Positions 37,160 through 49,300 of a DNA stretch of 64,000 bases are shown here, one piece after another. Made by a program: the position numbers and the translations under genes. This DNA comes from Helopsaltes ochotensis (taxonomy: Eukaryota > Chordata > Aves > Passeriformes > Locustellidae), in assembly GCA_013400155.1 (NCBI GenBank), contig VXBM01000015.1, positions 644,233 to 708,232 of the forward strand. Reading direction: 5' to 3'. Each line of letters begins with the position of its first letter. Position 1 is the stretch's first letter. The notes below the pieces were generated by a model. The model worked only from the letters and a program-made list of their open reading frames with translations, was not told the DNA's origin and made no database searches.

Positions 37160-37505
37160 AAGGACTCCTAAGGAGAAGGCTTCAGCGTGACCTAACTGAA
37201 GGGAGCCTATGAGAAAGATGGAGAGAGACTTTTACAAGGACATGTAGTGACAGGACAAGGGAGAATGGCTTCAAACAAGAGAGGGCAGGATTAGATTAGA
37301 TATTCAGTTAGACATTAAATATTAGGAATAAATGATTTACCATGAGGATGGTGAGGTCCTGGCACAGGTTGCCCAAAAAGCTGTGGATGCCCCATCCCTG
37401 GAAGTGTGCAAGGCCAGGCTGGAAGAGGCTCTGAGCAACCTGGTCTGGTGACAGGTGTCCCTGTCCACTTTAAGGTCCTTTCCAACCCAGGCCACTCTAT
37501 GATTC
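37160..37505 (+). repeat. CR1-type LINE fragment
   Basis: CR1 3' segments in order: GAAGGCTTCAGCGTGACCTA, GACATGTAGTGACAGGACAA (with small differences), CCCCATCCCTGGAAGTGTGC, and the tail TTAAGGTCCTTTCCAACCCA ending near CTATGATTC. It is 5'-truncated and lies beyond the NUCB2 3' end. Confidence 0.9.
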
Positions 37506-39660
37506 TAAGAGTACAAACCCACTTCCTGCCCACCCATTAAAAATAAAACATTAAACCTCTGTCACTGTGCTGAGTTTCAGTTTAATCCAGTTAAAAACTA
37601 ATCTATACAAAGTACAGAGCGGGGATTTTTTTTTTACATATATTGCACCAGAGATATGAATTTGTACAACATTAACCAAATTTCACCCCTTCATCCTCCT
37701 AACAAAATCCCAGCCAAGTACAAAACCGAATCTCTGCATCTTTGTAGTGGAACTGGTGTCTGCAGAAAGTGAGACACATTTTTGTTGTAATCACCTCCTA
37801 AGTGAAAAGCAGAATACAGGCATAAGCACTTGTGCCCATGACATTCCAGTCCCTTATTTCTCTGTGGTTATAGCTTTCTACTTCCCAAGTTACAGCAATT
37901 CTTTACAAAGCTCTGGATGTTTCCAAGTAAATGGGATAAGGGGACAACTGCCAACAGCAGTCAGGACCTTACAATCAAAGGTGAGAGGTTGCACTGAAAC
38001 TGAACATTACATTACAAAGCCATCATGACATTTAATGGCATTTGTCAGGAGGCAGAAGTAGCCTGAAGGAATGATTTGTATGGTAGAAATGCCTTCACAC
38101 CAAAGGTTTCAGTCCTTGAATCTCTACAAATGTCTGTGGCTGTATCACTTGTCCTCTGTAAACTTCCAGGTGGGATGAAGAAAACACAGAGACCTTTACC
38201 ATGACTTTTAAATGATTCCCTCTTTGTTTCCATCCTCACCCACTATCAGGCTAGAACCCCAAAGACAGGGCTGTGCCCAGGGAAAGTTCATGTAGCTGTA
38301 ACTATGTCTGGGCCTCTCTGCAAACAGATGAGGCTGTTGAAAGATATTTTAGTCTCCGGACAAAGACAAAATCAAACTTTTTAGAATTGCATAGAAATGA
38401 CAGACATCGGTTTTGCAAACTAAAACTGTCATCTACTAGCACAAAGAATAAAAGGAAAAGGTAAAATAAATCAAACTGAGTGGTATAAATGAAGGAAATG
38501 CAACATGGCAACTAATGGGATAAAATAGATAAGGAAACCTAATCTGTTCTGGCACTGAGTTCTGCTGCATTGTGTGGAGAACATGAATATGCCCAGGTCG
38601 GATGAAAGAAGCCTTGAGCATGGAAGGAATGTGCCTGGCTTCCATCAATCAAAGTTATTCAGAGTGAGAAATTTCCCAAATGTCAATACAAAATGTTAGC
38701 AACTGTGCTCTGTTTTTTTGAGTTTGCCTAAAATATTCAAGTCTTATTCTGAAAGGAACATCTTTCTCTAACATAGGTGTGCTTCTGTTTCTTTGCTCAA
38801 GCCCCAAAATACCTCTTTTAATGCCACTGTCAGCAGTTAGCCACAGAACAGGAAGGAAATGTAAAGGATGCTAGCAGAGGTGTGTGTATCCGTTCAAAGC
38901 CAGCATTATACAATCAGAACAATCCATGTTTAAGAAACAAATGAAAAAACAACCACACAAACCCAAGCAAACAAGGAAATCCACAAAGGGTTTACACTTT
39001 AGGATAGTTTCAGTTTGAAATGAATGAGAAGCAGGGCCACTGGCACAACTTTTCAGCATTATAATAAAACTGACATGAAAATCAACTTTCGCAAAATCTT
39101 GGCCTGCAATACTAAGGACCTATCCTGGTTCAATACCAAAAAAATACAATCAAGTAGCACCCCTGGTTTAGGACACTTCATAATCTTAGACCAACTGCTG
39201 AAAGACTCATAAGAGTCAACAGTGAGACCCTTAACAAATCCCAGATTCATGTCTGAGAAGAGCTCTCTGAAGCACATGGTGCACTTTGAAAAATCTGGTT
39301 TTATTGTAGGAGGTAGGATAATCTGCACAGAAAAAGACACTGAGTCTTGTTCTGTTTTGCACAATATTTCCATCAACATAAAAAGCTTACTTAATAACAT
39401 GCAAAATTTTGAGATCAGCTGGCATCTTATGAAAGAAATGGGGACAAAAGTACTGTCCCAAGGGCCAGTTGAGCTTTCAACTGCTACACAGAATCTCAAC
39501 AAGGAGGACGGTTCAGATCAATACACAACAAGTACAGTATTCCTTTTGAAGGCTTTCAGTGAAATTCTTAGGTTCCTGTAAACATGAAAAATATTCACTG
39601 TTCCACATAATTCTTTGCTGTGTTTAAATTTAAGAAAGTGCAAATTTTCTGTGATTAAGA
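37506..39660. other. Downstream flank or distal 3' UTR of NUCB2
   Basis: No gene recognised. Frames open on both strands around 39059-39581 have no motif. If NUCB2 uses a distal poly(A) site this stretch would be untranslated sequence; the nearer signals at 39948-39953 and 39669-39674 make a shorter UTR more likely. Confidence 0.4.
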
Positions 39661-39668
39661 AGTTTCAT

Positions 39669-40191
39669 TTTTATTTGGTCTCAAAGAAGAAAGGATTTGG
39701 TAGTGCTGGAACTAGGCCTGTGTCTATGGTCTTTGTTTCCCCATCTTTTGCTTTTCAGCGTTTCTGGAAAGAGTTTCTACATCAAACTAGACCTAACTTA
39801 ACATCCAGGCCTGTTCCCTGTTTCCTCTCTGAGAAGATTCTGATTCATGCCTAAACAGAGAATGGCAGACATCTCTTCCCTCTTCGTCAGAGAAGAGTTC
39901 AACAGCTCAGTCCCCTGGCCATGAAAACCTTTAGTATTAATGGTTTCTTTAATTTCTTCCTCTATTATAGCCTTTACATGACTTCCTTGTGTTCCTCACT
40001 GATGCACTGGAGAGAAAAATTAATTAACTTACAAATCAGATCTGACCAATACTTTATCTCTAGCATTCCCGATGATTTTACTGTCTGAGGGAGAAAGTTT
40101 ACGTTTCACTCTGATTTCCTGTCCCCCCCACCCCTCCCACCCCTTCCCCACCCCAAATAATAAAGATGCTATAAAGTTGAGGCACAAGTGG
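39669..40191 (-). terminator. NUCB2: NUCB2 3' UTR with candidate poly(A) signals
   Basis: On the - strand an ATTAAA lies at 39953-39948 and an AATAAA at 39674-39669, giving UTRs of roughly 0.25 or 0.5 kb. The first part of the UTR contains the G-rich tract at 40123-40154. The site actually used is not determined. Confidence 0.4.
40123..40154 (-). promoter_or_regulatory. G-quadruplex motif in NUCB2 3' UTR
   Basis: Read on the transcribed (-) strand this is six G runs of three to seven separated by only one or two bases (GGGGTGGGGAAGGGG, then TGGGAGGGGTGGGGGGG). It meets the canonical G-quadruplex pattern with room to spare and begins 38 bases after the NUCB2 stop codon. Confidence 0.85.
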
Positions 40192-40304
40192 TTAAGGGTG
40201 AACTTGATCAGTTCTGACAGCTGGCTCTTGGACATGTCCTGGTGGTAAAGGCTGATCACCTCCCGCTGGGTGTTGTGGTGCATCTCCAGCTTTGTGTTCA
40301 CCAG
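40192..40304 (-). CDS. NUCB2: NUCB2 last coding exon, extended C-terminus
   Basis: Acceptor TTGTTTTACAG. With the one-base carry from the previous exon it reads PGEHKAGDAPQHPAGGDQPL then PPGHVQEPAVRTDQVHP and stops with TAA at 40194-40192. Third codon positions are A/T-rich, as in the other NUCB2 exons. A second frame of this exon is also open, with G/C-ending codons, but would need a phase the upstream donor does not supply. Confidence 0.85.
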
Positions 40305-43300
40305 CTGTAAAACAAGAACAGAACCTTTTGTAGCTTCTCAGTAAACTGGCCCCAAATGTGAAAATTCTCTAAATGAACATTTCTAGCATAGGGACACTCA
40401 GACAAAACCTTTTATTTTCTGGTTTATAAGTGGAATCAAGAGTTTTCTGTGTGCCTAACAAGGAAATTGGATTGAGACCCAACAGACTACACTATTAGTC
40501 AGTGGTACCTCTTAGATTATAAGTTGTTTCTGCTTTCTGTGAAATTGTCTCACATAACACATTGTTCTTTCTGAAATAAATCATGTTTTTATAAGACCTT
40601 TAATCCCAATATGAGAAGCTTGAGAAAGAAATAATTAACAACTTGCTCCTGTATGTTACTCCTCACTGCATAAGTACTTACAATGCTCTCCCTTTGCCTA
40701 CATTTGAGTAATACTAATTTTCAAAGTTTGATGATGATTTCAGAACATGCAGCTCCATTTCTGGATTTTTTTTTTCCTTAAATTACTCTTAGTAGCACCA
40801 GTGGCCTACAGATTTAAAGTAGTGTCTACTTGGACTTCCTTGACTCAGTGAATGAGTAGTGACCAGTTCTGGCTAATGTAATGAATTCTCATGACACCTC
40901 ATTAGATGACTTTACAGAATGATTTTACCTAAAATAATACATGTGTTAAGAACAGTATCTGCTACAATATTGCCAGTATCAAAAGATATATCATCTGCAA
41001 TTATATACAATGGTTTTACTGAAGGTGAGGGGAATTTAGGCTCTTGGAATGAAGGATCGTAAAATGAAGTTACCCATAGGCAGTTTCAAAGCAAATAAAA
41101 GGCAGAACTAAATTGGTTCTGAAATCTCATCACTTCCTTTCACAGAACTGAGTGGGCAGAATGTCAGGGTACCCAACAAGGTAAGCTGTAATCACTGAAC
41201 ACAGCTCCCGAGGTTTGAAATCCCGCTGCTGGCCCTGCAGGAGCAGTTCAGAGCTCCTAGTACTCAAAAGGTTGCCAGGATAGATCTGAAGCTTCAATTT
41301 GAGATCAAAGTCAAGAAGTTCTTGAGCTTCACTGATCATGTCAGCACATGAACATGGAAGCCAATAAAGCCAGCATTAGTTTCAACTTTTCTAGAGAGCA
41401 AGAAAAGGCTAATTTAGGATGCAGAGCCCCTTTAAAGCACAAAGGAAACCTGGGGAATCTGCTATGGATAAGAAGTGCTAATATATACCTGACTGTTTTG
41501 CTGCCACCAATGATGAAATGCAATGATTTATTATGCCACTGCCTTTCCCTGAGGGTGTTGAAGCAATTGGTCATTCATATTGCCCAAGGCTAACTTCTTG
41601 TGTCATGCTGCATCCAGTTGCTGGTAAATCGGCCACTGAGGATTTTAGAAGCTTTGATTTGTTCTGCAGCCTGCAACTGCAATGCAGCCACAGATCATGG
41701 GACCTTGTCTTTTTTATGTCCCTGTTCTTCTCTGGATACTCTAGATCTCAGTATTTTAGACTAATAAAACACAATCCTCCTCTGCCCATTGGATGCCTTG
41801 TGTTAGGACTCTGGTCTCCTACTATGGACTTAAATGCAGTGAGACTTCTGGAATATGTAAAGAAGTTACATACTTCCCTCTGAAAGACAGCTTAGTGAAC
41901 CTCTCCAGAGGTCATTAAAGCTGCATTAAGTTAATAGTTTTAACAGAAAATGTGGAGGTAATGACTTTTACATTGCAGATCTTATTTTAAAGTTTGTGTA
42001 TCTACACAGAAAGACACATACGGGGTTGGATTTTCAGTTCTCCGCCTGGTACTGCAGGAGGATTTCCTTGCTGTAGCTTCTTTTGTTCCATCTGTTTTAC
42101 AACCTGGTGAAAAATAAAATACAACAGTTGAAAAACTTGAAACAGCTGAATTTGTCAGCTATCTCTGATGTGACATAAATGAATACACCTAAACCAAATT
42201 TTGCAGTTATGTAAGATCTTTCATAGTGAGTACAGTACCAAGTTGCTTTAACTGAGAACATCAGACTATGTTCTGCTGCGGTACTATTAGTTTAGAATTC
42301 AGCTGAGAATTGTGAAGAGCCATTACACATATAAGGACAGAGAAAAGATTAAAATAAATACATGCTGTCCTCACATATGTACCTGTTGAAGCTCTTGTTT
42401 CTGAGCCTGAAGCTGATCATGCTGCCTCTGTAGCTCTTCCTTCTGCTTCTGAAGTTCTTCTGCCTTCTTTCTAAGTTCATCTTCCTGCTGGGAAATGTGA
42501 TTTTCAAATTCCTTCAGCTCCTCCTCAGTGAAGAGCTGCTGTTGATCTAGTGTCTAAAAGAAAACAGACAAGTATGAATATCAGCCAGGAAAGTATGGGT
42601 ATTTTTTTATTATTTTCTTAGTGAAATTCTTGCACAGTCCACTAAAAACACCTCAGAACAAAACAGAGACACGACACTGTGTACACTCAATGAAAACTGC
42701 AAAACAGTAATTTCTCAGCTGTTTTCTCCACAAAGCTCTACTACGGATTTAGATGTAGGATGAAAATATCCTCTTTCTTCCAGCTGAGCTCTTATCTTCC
42801 CTTTGAAGTGATTCATAAACAAAATGTCCATTTCCATTTGAAAAGCACGTGTGAAAAGCTCTTCCCGAAACCCCGGGGTGGCGCCAGACCTTTCCCTTTT
42901 GTGGAGTTCACATCTGCATTACATTTAAGCTGCCGCAGCTGAATGCTACATTCAGCTGAGGGGCTTAACGACACACATACCAGAGCAGAGCTGAAAAAAC
43001 CAAAGGTCACAGACATGCCGTTTGGTTTCCTGCTCCAAGTGCTGGTAATGGTGCTGTATGTTGTACTTGGAACACATTTTCATTACCTCCCAGCTATCTG
43101 GCTCCAAAAATTCCTTTTTTTCTGTAGCTCGCAGGAACTCTTCCAAAGTCACTAGCCGGTCCTTGTTGATGTCAACCTATTTGAAGCAAAAAATTAAGCT
43201 CAATCTAAAGGATAGGTTTTGGAGGAGCTAATGTTTTAATTTCATCAATCAAATATAACCATTTTCAAGTATGTAGTAGCCACAACATTTTCTGAAAACT

Positions 43301-46300
43301 TTTCTCACAAGCTTATGTAGCATAACAAAAATAGTACTATAAAGTAAATCCTGACATTTTACTTCAGAAATCACTGGCTTTATTGGAAACACTTGTGCTC
43401 ACAGTCCAAACACTATTAGTGGAATGTATGATTTATTTTTTTTTTTGAGAAAAAGTTTTGTAGCTTTCTGGTAACTACTCTGACTCACAGTTAGAAAATT
43501 ATCTCCACTGTTGGAGGGGGAGGTTTTGAAAAACAAAAATCCCACCCAACTGAATTGTGTTTGGAATCCTTTAAGGGGAAGGGAGGAAATGCTTCCCTTT
43601 ATGACTAATAGAGGACCAGCCTTACTCTGTTCCTCAAGTTTAAGGAATACGGTTGAATACAGAAACATTATGGGTAGAAAACAGCGGTTCAAAACACCCC
43701 CTTTCCATCTTTCCACCCCTGTGTCTCCTGGGCTGAAAACCCATCAGACTCACACAAAGTTTTCACTATCATAGGTGATAGCTTGAGCTCTGAGCCCCCC
43801 TTGAAAGGGACAAAGCTGGGCTATATGAAAGAAGACACTGCTCTACTCCCTCTTCTCACACCTAAATCTTACCCATTTGCCAAGTGCCAAAGCACGTTTA
43901 GTCTTCCTTGTTTGACACACAACTCACAAGGAATTTCTGTTGAATCTCAGTATCTGCAAACAACCGAGGCTATAGACCAATTCCTCCTCTGGAACTCCTT
44001 AAATAAAAACTAGTCAGCAGGCATTACATCAGAATACAGGGACAGGGCTTGAGAACTGTAACTCGGCATGAATCCCAGCACAAGCAGCACTCAGTGTGAC
44101 AGGCTATCCCTTTCTGCTGCACTTGGACAACACTTCATGTTAGGAGAACTGTATTTTTTGAACACAGAAGGGAATCAGCCCCCACCTCATTCATTACATG
44201 TTCTCTCATTCTCAGCCTTTCTTCTTCCATTTCAACCATGTCATCCTCTTCATTCTTGGGATCATAAACTTTTTCTAACTGAAATTTAAAATTAGTACAT
44301 GTTAGTTTGAAGAAAAGGCTGCTCATTCAAATGGTAGAGCACATCTGGAAAAGTGGTGTGAGATATTCTCTGTGTGTGCAATTTTCCTCTTTTCAGCACA
44401 GTACTTAAGCAACAAGTGTGCCTTTCTTTCAAAAGAATGAGGTTTTCCGTTAATTCATGTGGTCTGTTACAATTCAGTGCTGTGGATGTTACAGTCAAGT
44501 TGACCTCAGTGTGCACAGTCTGATCCTACATTTCATTCAAAACAGGCAGAGGTTCCACATGGTTTCTGGAATGGGAGAGAGCAGCTTTTTCACCAGGGCA
44601 TGCAGCTGACCCCGTAAGCATTCAGGGTATCACAAGACAAATTCCGTGCCAAATTTAATGGTTCACTTCTCTTCTTGTACAATGTCTTTCTGGAGAGTTC
44701 ATGCTTATGTGCTTCTACTTGGCTTTCTCAGGCATTGAGCTTCACTTGCCCAGCCACAGGTAATTTCAAGAGCCCAGGCTATTAGTTTTTACACTACAAA
44801 ACTATAAAACAGTGAGACATCTGTCAAAAAAAAAAAGACTGTACTGTATCTTCAATGTAGTGAAAGAGATTACAGCAAATTATTGCACCAGAGTTAAATT
44901 TTCAGACAACAAAGCAAGGCTTAAAGAAACTAAGAGCTGTCTACTTCATCGGATGTACATGTGCTTCAAACCGGCCAGACATAAAATATATGAAATTTCT
45001 GTAGCCATTTCCACAGTGTTGTCCCTGAGTCAAGTCACACAAGTGTGACCCTTTTTCTCATCAGATTGTTGATGAGAAAAACACTGAATGAGCACAGGTG
45101 CCCAGCTTCAGAACCTTTATCAGGCTGCATCTAGGGAGAGCAGCTCGCTACGTTGCAATTTACACAGATAATACCTATCCAGCAGATCAGTTATAGAACC
45201 TCCAGAAAGCCTGGGGTGGAGAAATACATGAGCACTACATTTCTGATGTCTGACTCTTATGCTTCAACTACTTTATTTTGCCTGCTGATAGGTTTTACAC
45301 TTTTGTAGAAATACTAAGGATGCACGAATACCCTATTTTGTAGTCCAAAGCCCCCAAATACACTTGGGAAAAACAGTCATCCCTGTCACCATTTACTGAA
45401 AGAAATTAAGCTTCTGAATAGTTTTTTTTACCTCTTTAGTAAATAGGGCTTCTAATTCTTGCTCATCCAGGAAACCATCATTATTGACATCTACAAAAAG
45501 AAGTTTTAAAAATACAAGTTGAGTACATATAAGAAGTTATACATGTAATAGATCTCCCAGAGTTAGGTAAGGATCAGTGTATACATTTAACAAGAAGCTG
45601 GTTGCATAGGTTGGTTCTTCTGTTTATGTTTTTATCAGGCACTGGCTGGAGTTTATTGTCACTTTTGGTTGGTTGGACAAGTCTGGAGCAATCTCTCTAC
45701 TTCTTAGATTAACAAATGAAATAGGTCACCACAGGATTGCGCAGAATGCAACTGCCAAAAATATTGCTGAGAACAAGTTGTCCCCATTTAACCACGAAAT
45801 TTGTAATTAGACTCAGGAGCAACAAGATTCTGCAGAAAAACTTTTTAACAGATAATATGACCTCCCAAAAAATTAAAGAATTTCATGAAAATCTGTATAC
45901 AGCACTTCAGATAACTGTAAGATGACTTTTCATGACAAATGCAGAGAGGAGAATGCTTGATAATTAATGATCCATCTTTTATCCTACACTGTGTCTGAAT
46001 ACTGTTACACTACCTCTGAAATGGAAAGAGAAAACATCCACTTCAAATTATTACCCAGTATTTTTGTGTAATCACTTTAAAGTTTTCTATATACTAAGCT
46101 GGAAGGCAACAGGTGATTTCAGCTATTTCTGTTTTGGTTGGTTTTACACAAACAAGCTACCAAAAAATTTCAGAAAGCTATCTTTTAAAATTTCTTTCTA
46201 GAAAGAAGAGATAAGATTTAGTAACTATAACTATATGATCATTAAGGTCCCTTCGGACACAAACCATTCTATGACATGCTTATTATATATTTATAAACTG

Positions 46301-49300
46301 AGATAAAAGTTCAGACTCAAATTAGAACACTTTTCTTTGTCTAAATCATCATCTTTGAGATTGGTCAAATTCTGTGTACTGTTCAACCCTTTGCAGCCTA
46401 GTGCCAGGCAGGATCTATTTAGGGGCACTTTACCATGAAGCATTTAACAATATCAGAACACAAGGTTACATGGTGACATCACCACATGTAAAGCAAGGTG
46501 TTCATTGAGATGTATCCTCATCTCTGCTACTTCTTCTATTTATTGTTTCTAGCTGCCCATTCCTCAGAAATCTAGAGGCAGAATTAGAGGGGTTTTTTTT
46601 ATCAAGGGAATAGCTCAACTTCTGAAGAGGCTTGGCCCTTCTATGACCACTCCAAAGATTAGGGGCATCTGGTACTTATCTGCAGAGATGATGAGAAAGC
46701 AGGTTTTCCCCCTACACAAATCTCTGAGGATTTATTCCCAGTACGTACTGTGCAAGCAAAGTTATAGATATGGACAGCCCGCTAAGTACCCATACTTCCC
46801 TAAGGAATCACTATTGGGTTTTGCCTGTATGATTTTAGGAGTAGTTAAACAAAACTCTGAATGTTTTCAAAATTTAAACTCAATTTAAAACATGGCATGA
46901 CATTTATGAACGGTAACAAATATTTTCTCCTCTGTACTATTCAGATTCATCCAAGTTGCTTTGAGAGGTAAGACTTCATCCTAACACATGACAAACTTGT
47001 CCTCAGCAGAATGCAACAAAGTCACTTCACTAGTTCATTAGATTAAAACTAAACTTCTTACCGTGCAATTTGAAAAATGTTTTGGGGTCAAATTCATTAG
47101 GATCTAGTCCATCTGCTTCTTCCCACACCTCTTTCAGTTGATCTTTGCTTCCCTATAGATTGGTTACAAAGAAAAACTATTCAAAAGAGAATTTAGTGTA
47201 ATTTCCCTGCACTACCTTTGCATTATGGTTTCTCTGAAAGGCTTGCTTTATTTGCTGATTAGTCACGTAGCAAATGGAATCAGTGGCATTTTCTTTCATT
47301 CCCTTTTGGTCAAGTCTAATACTTTCATTAGACCAAAATGGCCAGGGAAAGAGGGAGTGTAAAGGAAATGCATATTCTGTGGAAAGGAGCACCTGTAATA
47401 ATCAGTCATGGCCACACAGCCTTGTCCAGAAACAATAGCTGAAGGGACCTGAATTATTTTGCCTTTCCCAGAGCAAATGGTACTGTGATGCAGATCCTTG
47501 CAGGCCAGGCATACCACACAGGCATCCCCACAGTTTTGAATACTGTTCTGACTTCTTCCTTATGAATTTCAGTGTCTTTGTAAGAATTCTGGCAGCAAAT
47601 AACACAACTGTACAGAAAGAATGGGAGTTTATACAGAGGGGTTTGTAATGCTCTCAGCAGTGTGCCCACTCTCTGCTCCCATGTCAGTAAGAAGAGGCAA
47701 ATGATGAGAACAAACAAAATACACCCTTCTGTGTATTAGCTTTTTCTCCCTCTGGAAAGAGAAAGCTCACACTCAGTCACGTAAGAACGGGCTGTGGCCT
47801 TACAGGATGGTGAACTTTAGGGTGATCTCCATGTTTTTTCTTCATCTCCTCAAATTTGGATTCTTCTTTCTTCCTCTTTTCTTCATCCAGTGTTTTTAAA
47901 TACTCTCTTCTCTCGTGTTCTTTCATCATCTCGTATTTTTTAAACTCCTCATGGCGAGTCTTATCATAGTTTTCCAGGTCACTTGTAGCCTAAAAATAGG
48001 GATATATGCAGACAGATGATTATGTAACATAATCTGACATTACAAACACTCTATTGTTCAGTGGGCAAGGCTGGCCATTTTGCCATTCAAGGCAGACTGG
48101 CTGGGGGTTCCTTTCACATGACAGTGACGCAGAAACATCTCTCCTGCCTTGGTCATTTTCACAGAAGTTAATTTGTAATGGTTCATCTGTTGGACAATTT
48201 TTGCAATTACATGGTGCTGTAAGAAGGCTTCAAGGTGTCCTTTCTCATCAGTGAGTAATAAATGAAGTCAAGTTAATCAAGTCCTGCACTAACAGTACCA
48301 TTAACTCCTTGATCATTTCAGTATAAGAACATTTGTAGTTTATCTGACAGTTAAATGACAAAAGTGCCTTCATTAATAACAGGACTTAGTTTGTAGCAGC
48401 TTAATACTGATTAAATGATTCTCCCATACAATTAAATGGAGAGAAAGGGTATGAGAGGAGAATTTCTGACAAGTTCCTGTATAAAGTTGTGTCATTTTCA
48501 TACAGGCCAAAGTATTACAGGATGTTTTGGTAGTGCTTTTCAAAGTAACATGTTTACACCTGATACGGTCCCTTCATTATTTACATTTTATTTTTCAGGT
48601 TCACTGTATGTTTTAAAAAACAATTCCAAAGCTAAGACCTCCTTAAGCATCTATTACACCCTGTCAGTGCCTTAGCTGAGAAATGAGAAGACAAAATAAA
48701 ATATGTAATAAAAGAGGCCCTTTTAAGGATATGCTTCTCCAAGCCAACCAGAATTTTCCCAGAAGTGATGTTCAAACATGTTTAGAAAAATTATAGTATC
48801 TCTATAAAAAATAATTCTACAGGAAAATTTGGAGATAAAATCTTCCAAGGTAAAAAAGTTACAAACAAATTCCCTTTCAATTTATTTTGAAAGTAAAAAA
48901 AACTGTTCCAGTTCTCATGTCAGACATGCAGTGCTCCCTAAAGTATATCTGAGACATTTTTCCCCCTGGGAAGTCTGTTCTTCTCTAGTAGTTGAAAAAA
49001 GCCATGCCATGCTTAGCTTAAGTGCATCCCCTGAATAAACCCCACACACCTGTGACTGATACTAAATCTGCTGAACAGACACTGAATGCCATGCCCAGTA
49101 TAAGCAATTTCTAATATTGCCATCTCAAATTCTACTCTGCTGTGGTTCTGCACCTTGATGTGTATATAATAGATCCCAAAATTCATTTGGCTAGGTTAGA
49201 GATGGTTATTTACATCATTCCGTGAGATTCCTGTATCATTTAGAAACAGAAATCAGAAAAAAACACTTGGGAAAAATGTACCCCTATCTCACCTGTATTT

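Noticed and set aside
39059..39581. Overlapping 147- and 119-codon frames on opposite strands downstream of NUCB2
   Set aside because: No motif, AT-rich codons, and location in probable 3' UTR or flank. Opposite-strand overlap suggests stop depletion by chance.
40029..40301. A separate minus-strand gene encoding VNTKLEMHHNTQREV...
   Set aside because: At first this looked like an exon of an unknown gene. The acceptor and the one-base phase carried from the exon at 42022 show that it is the last NUCB2 exon read in a different frame.
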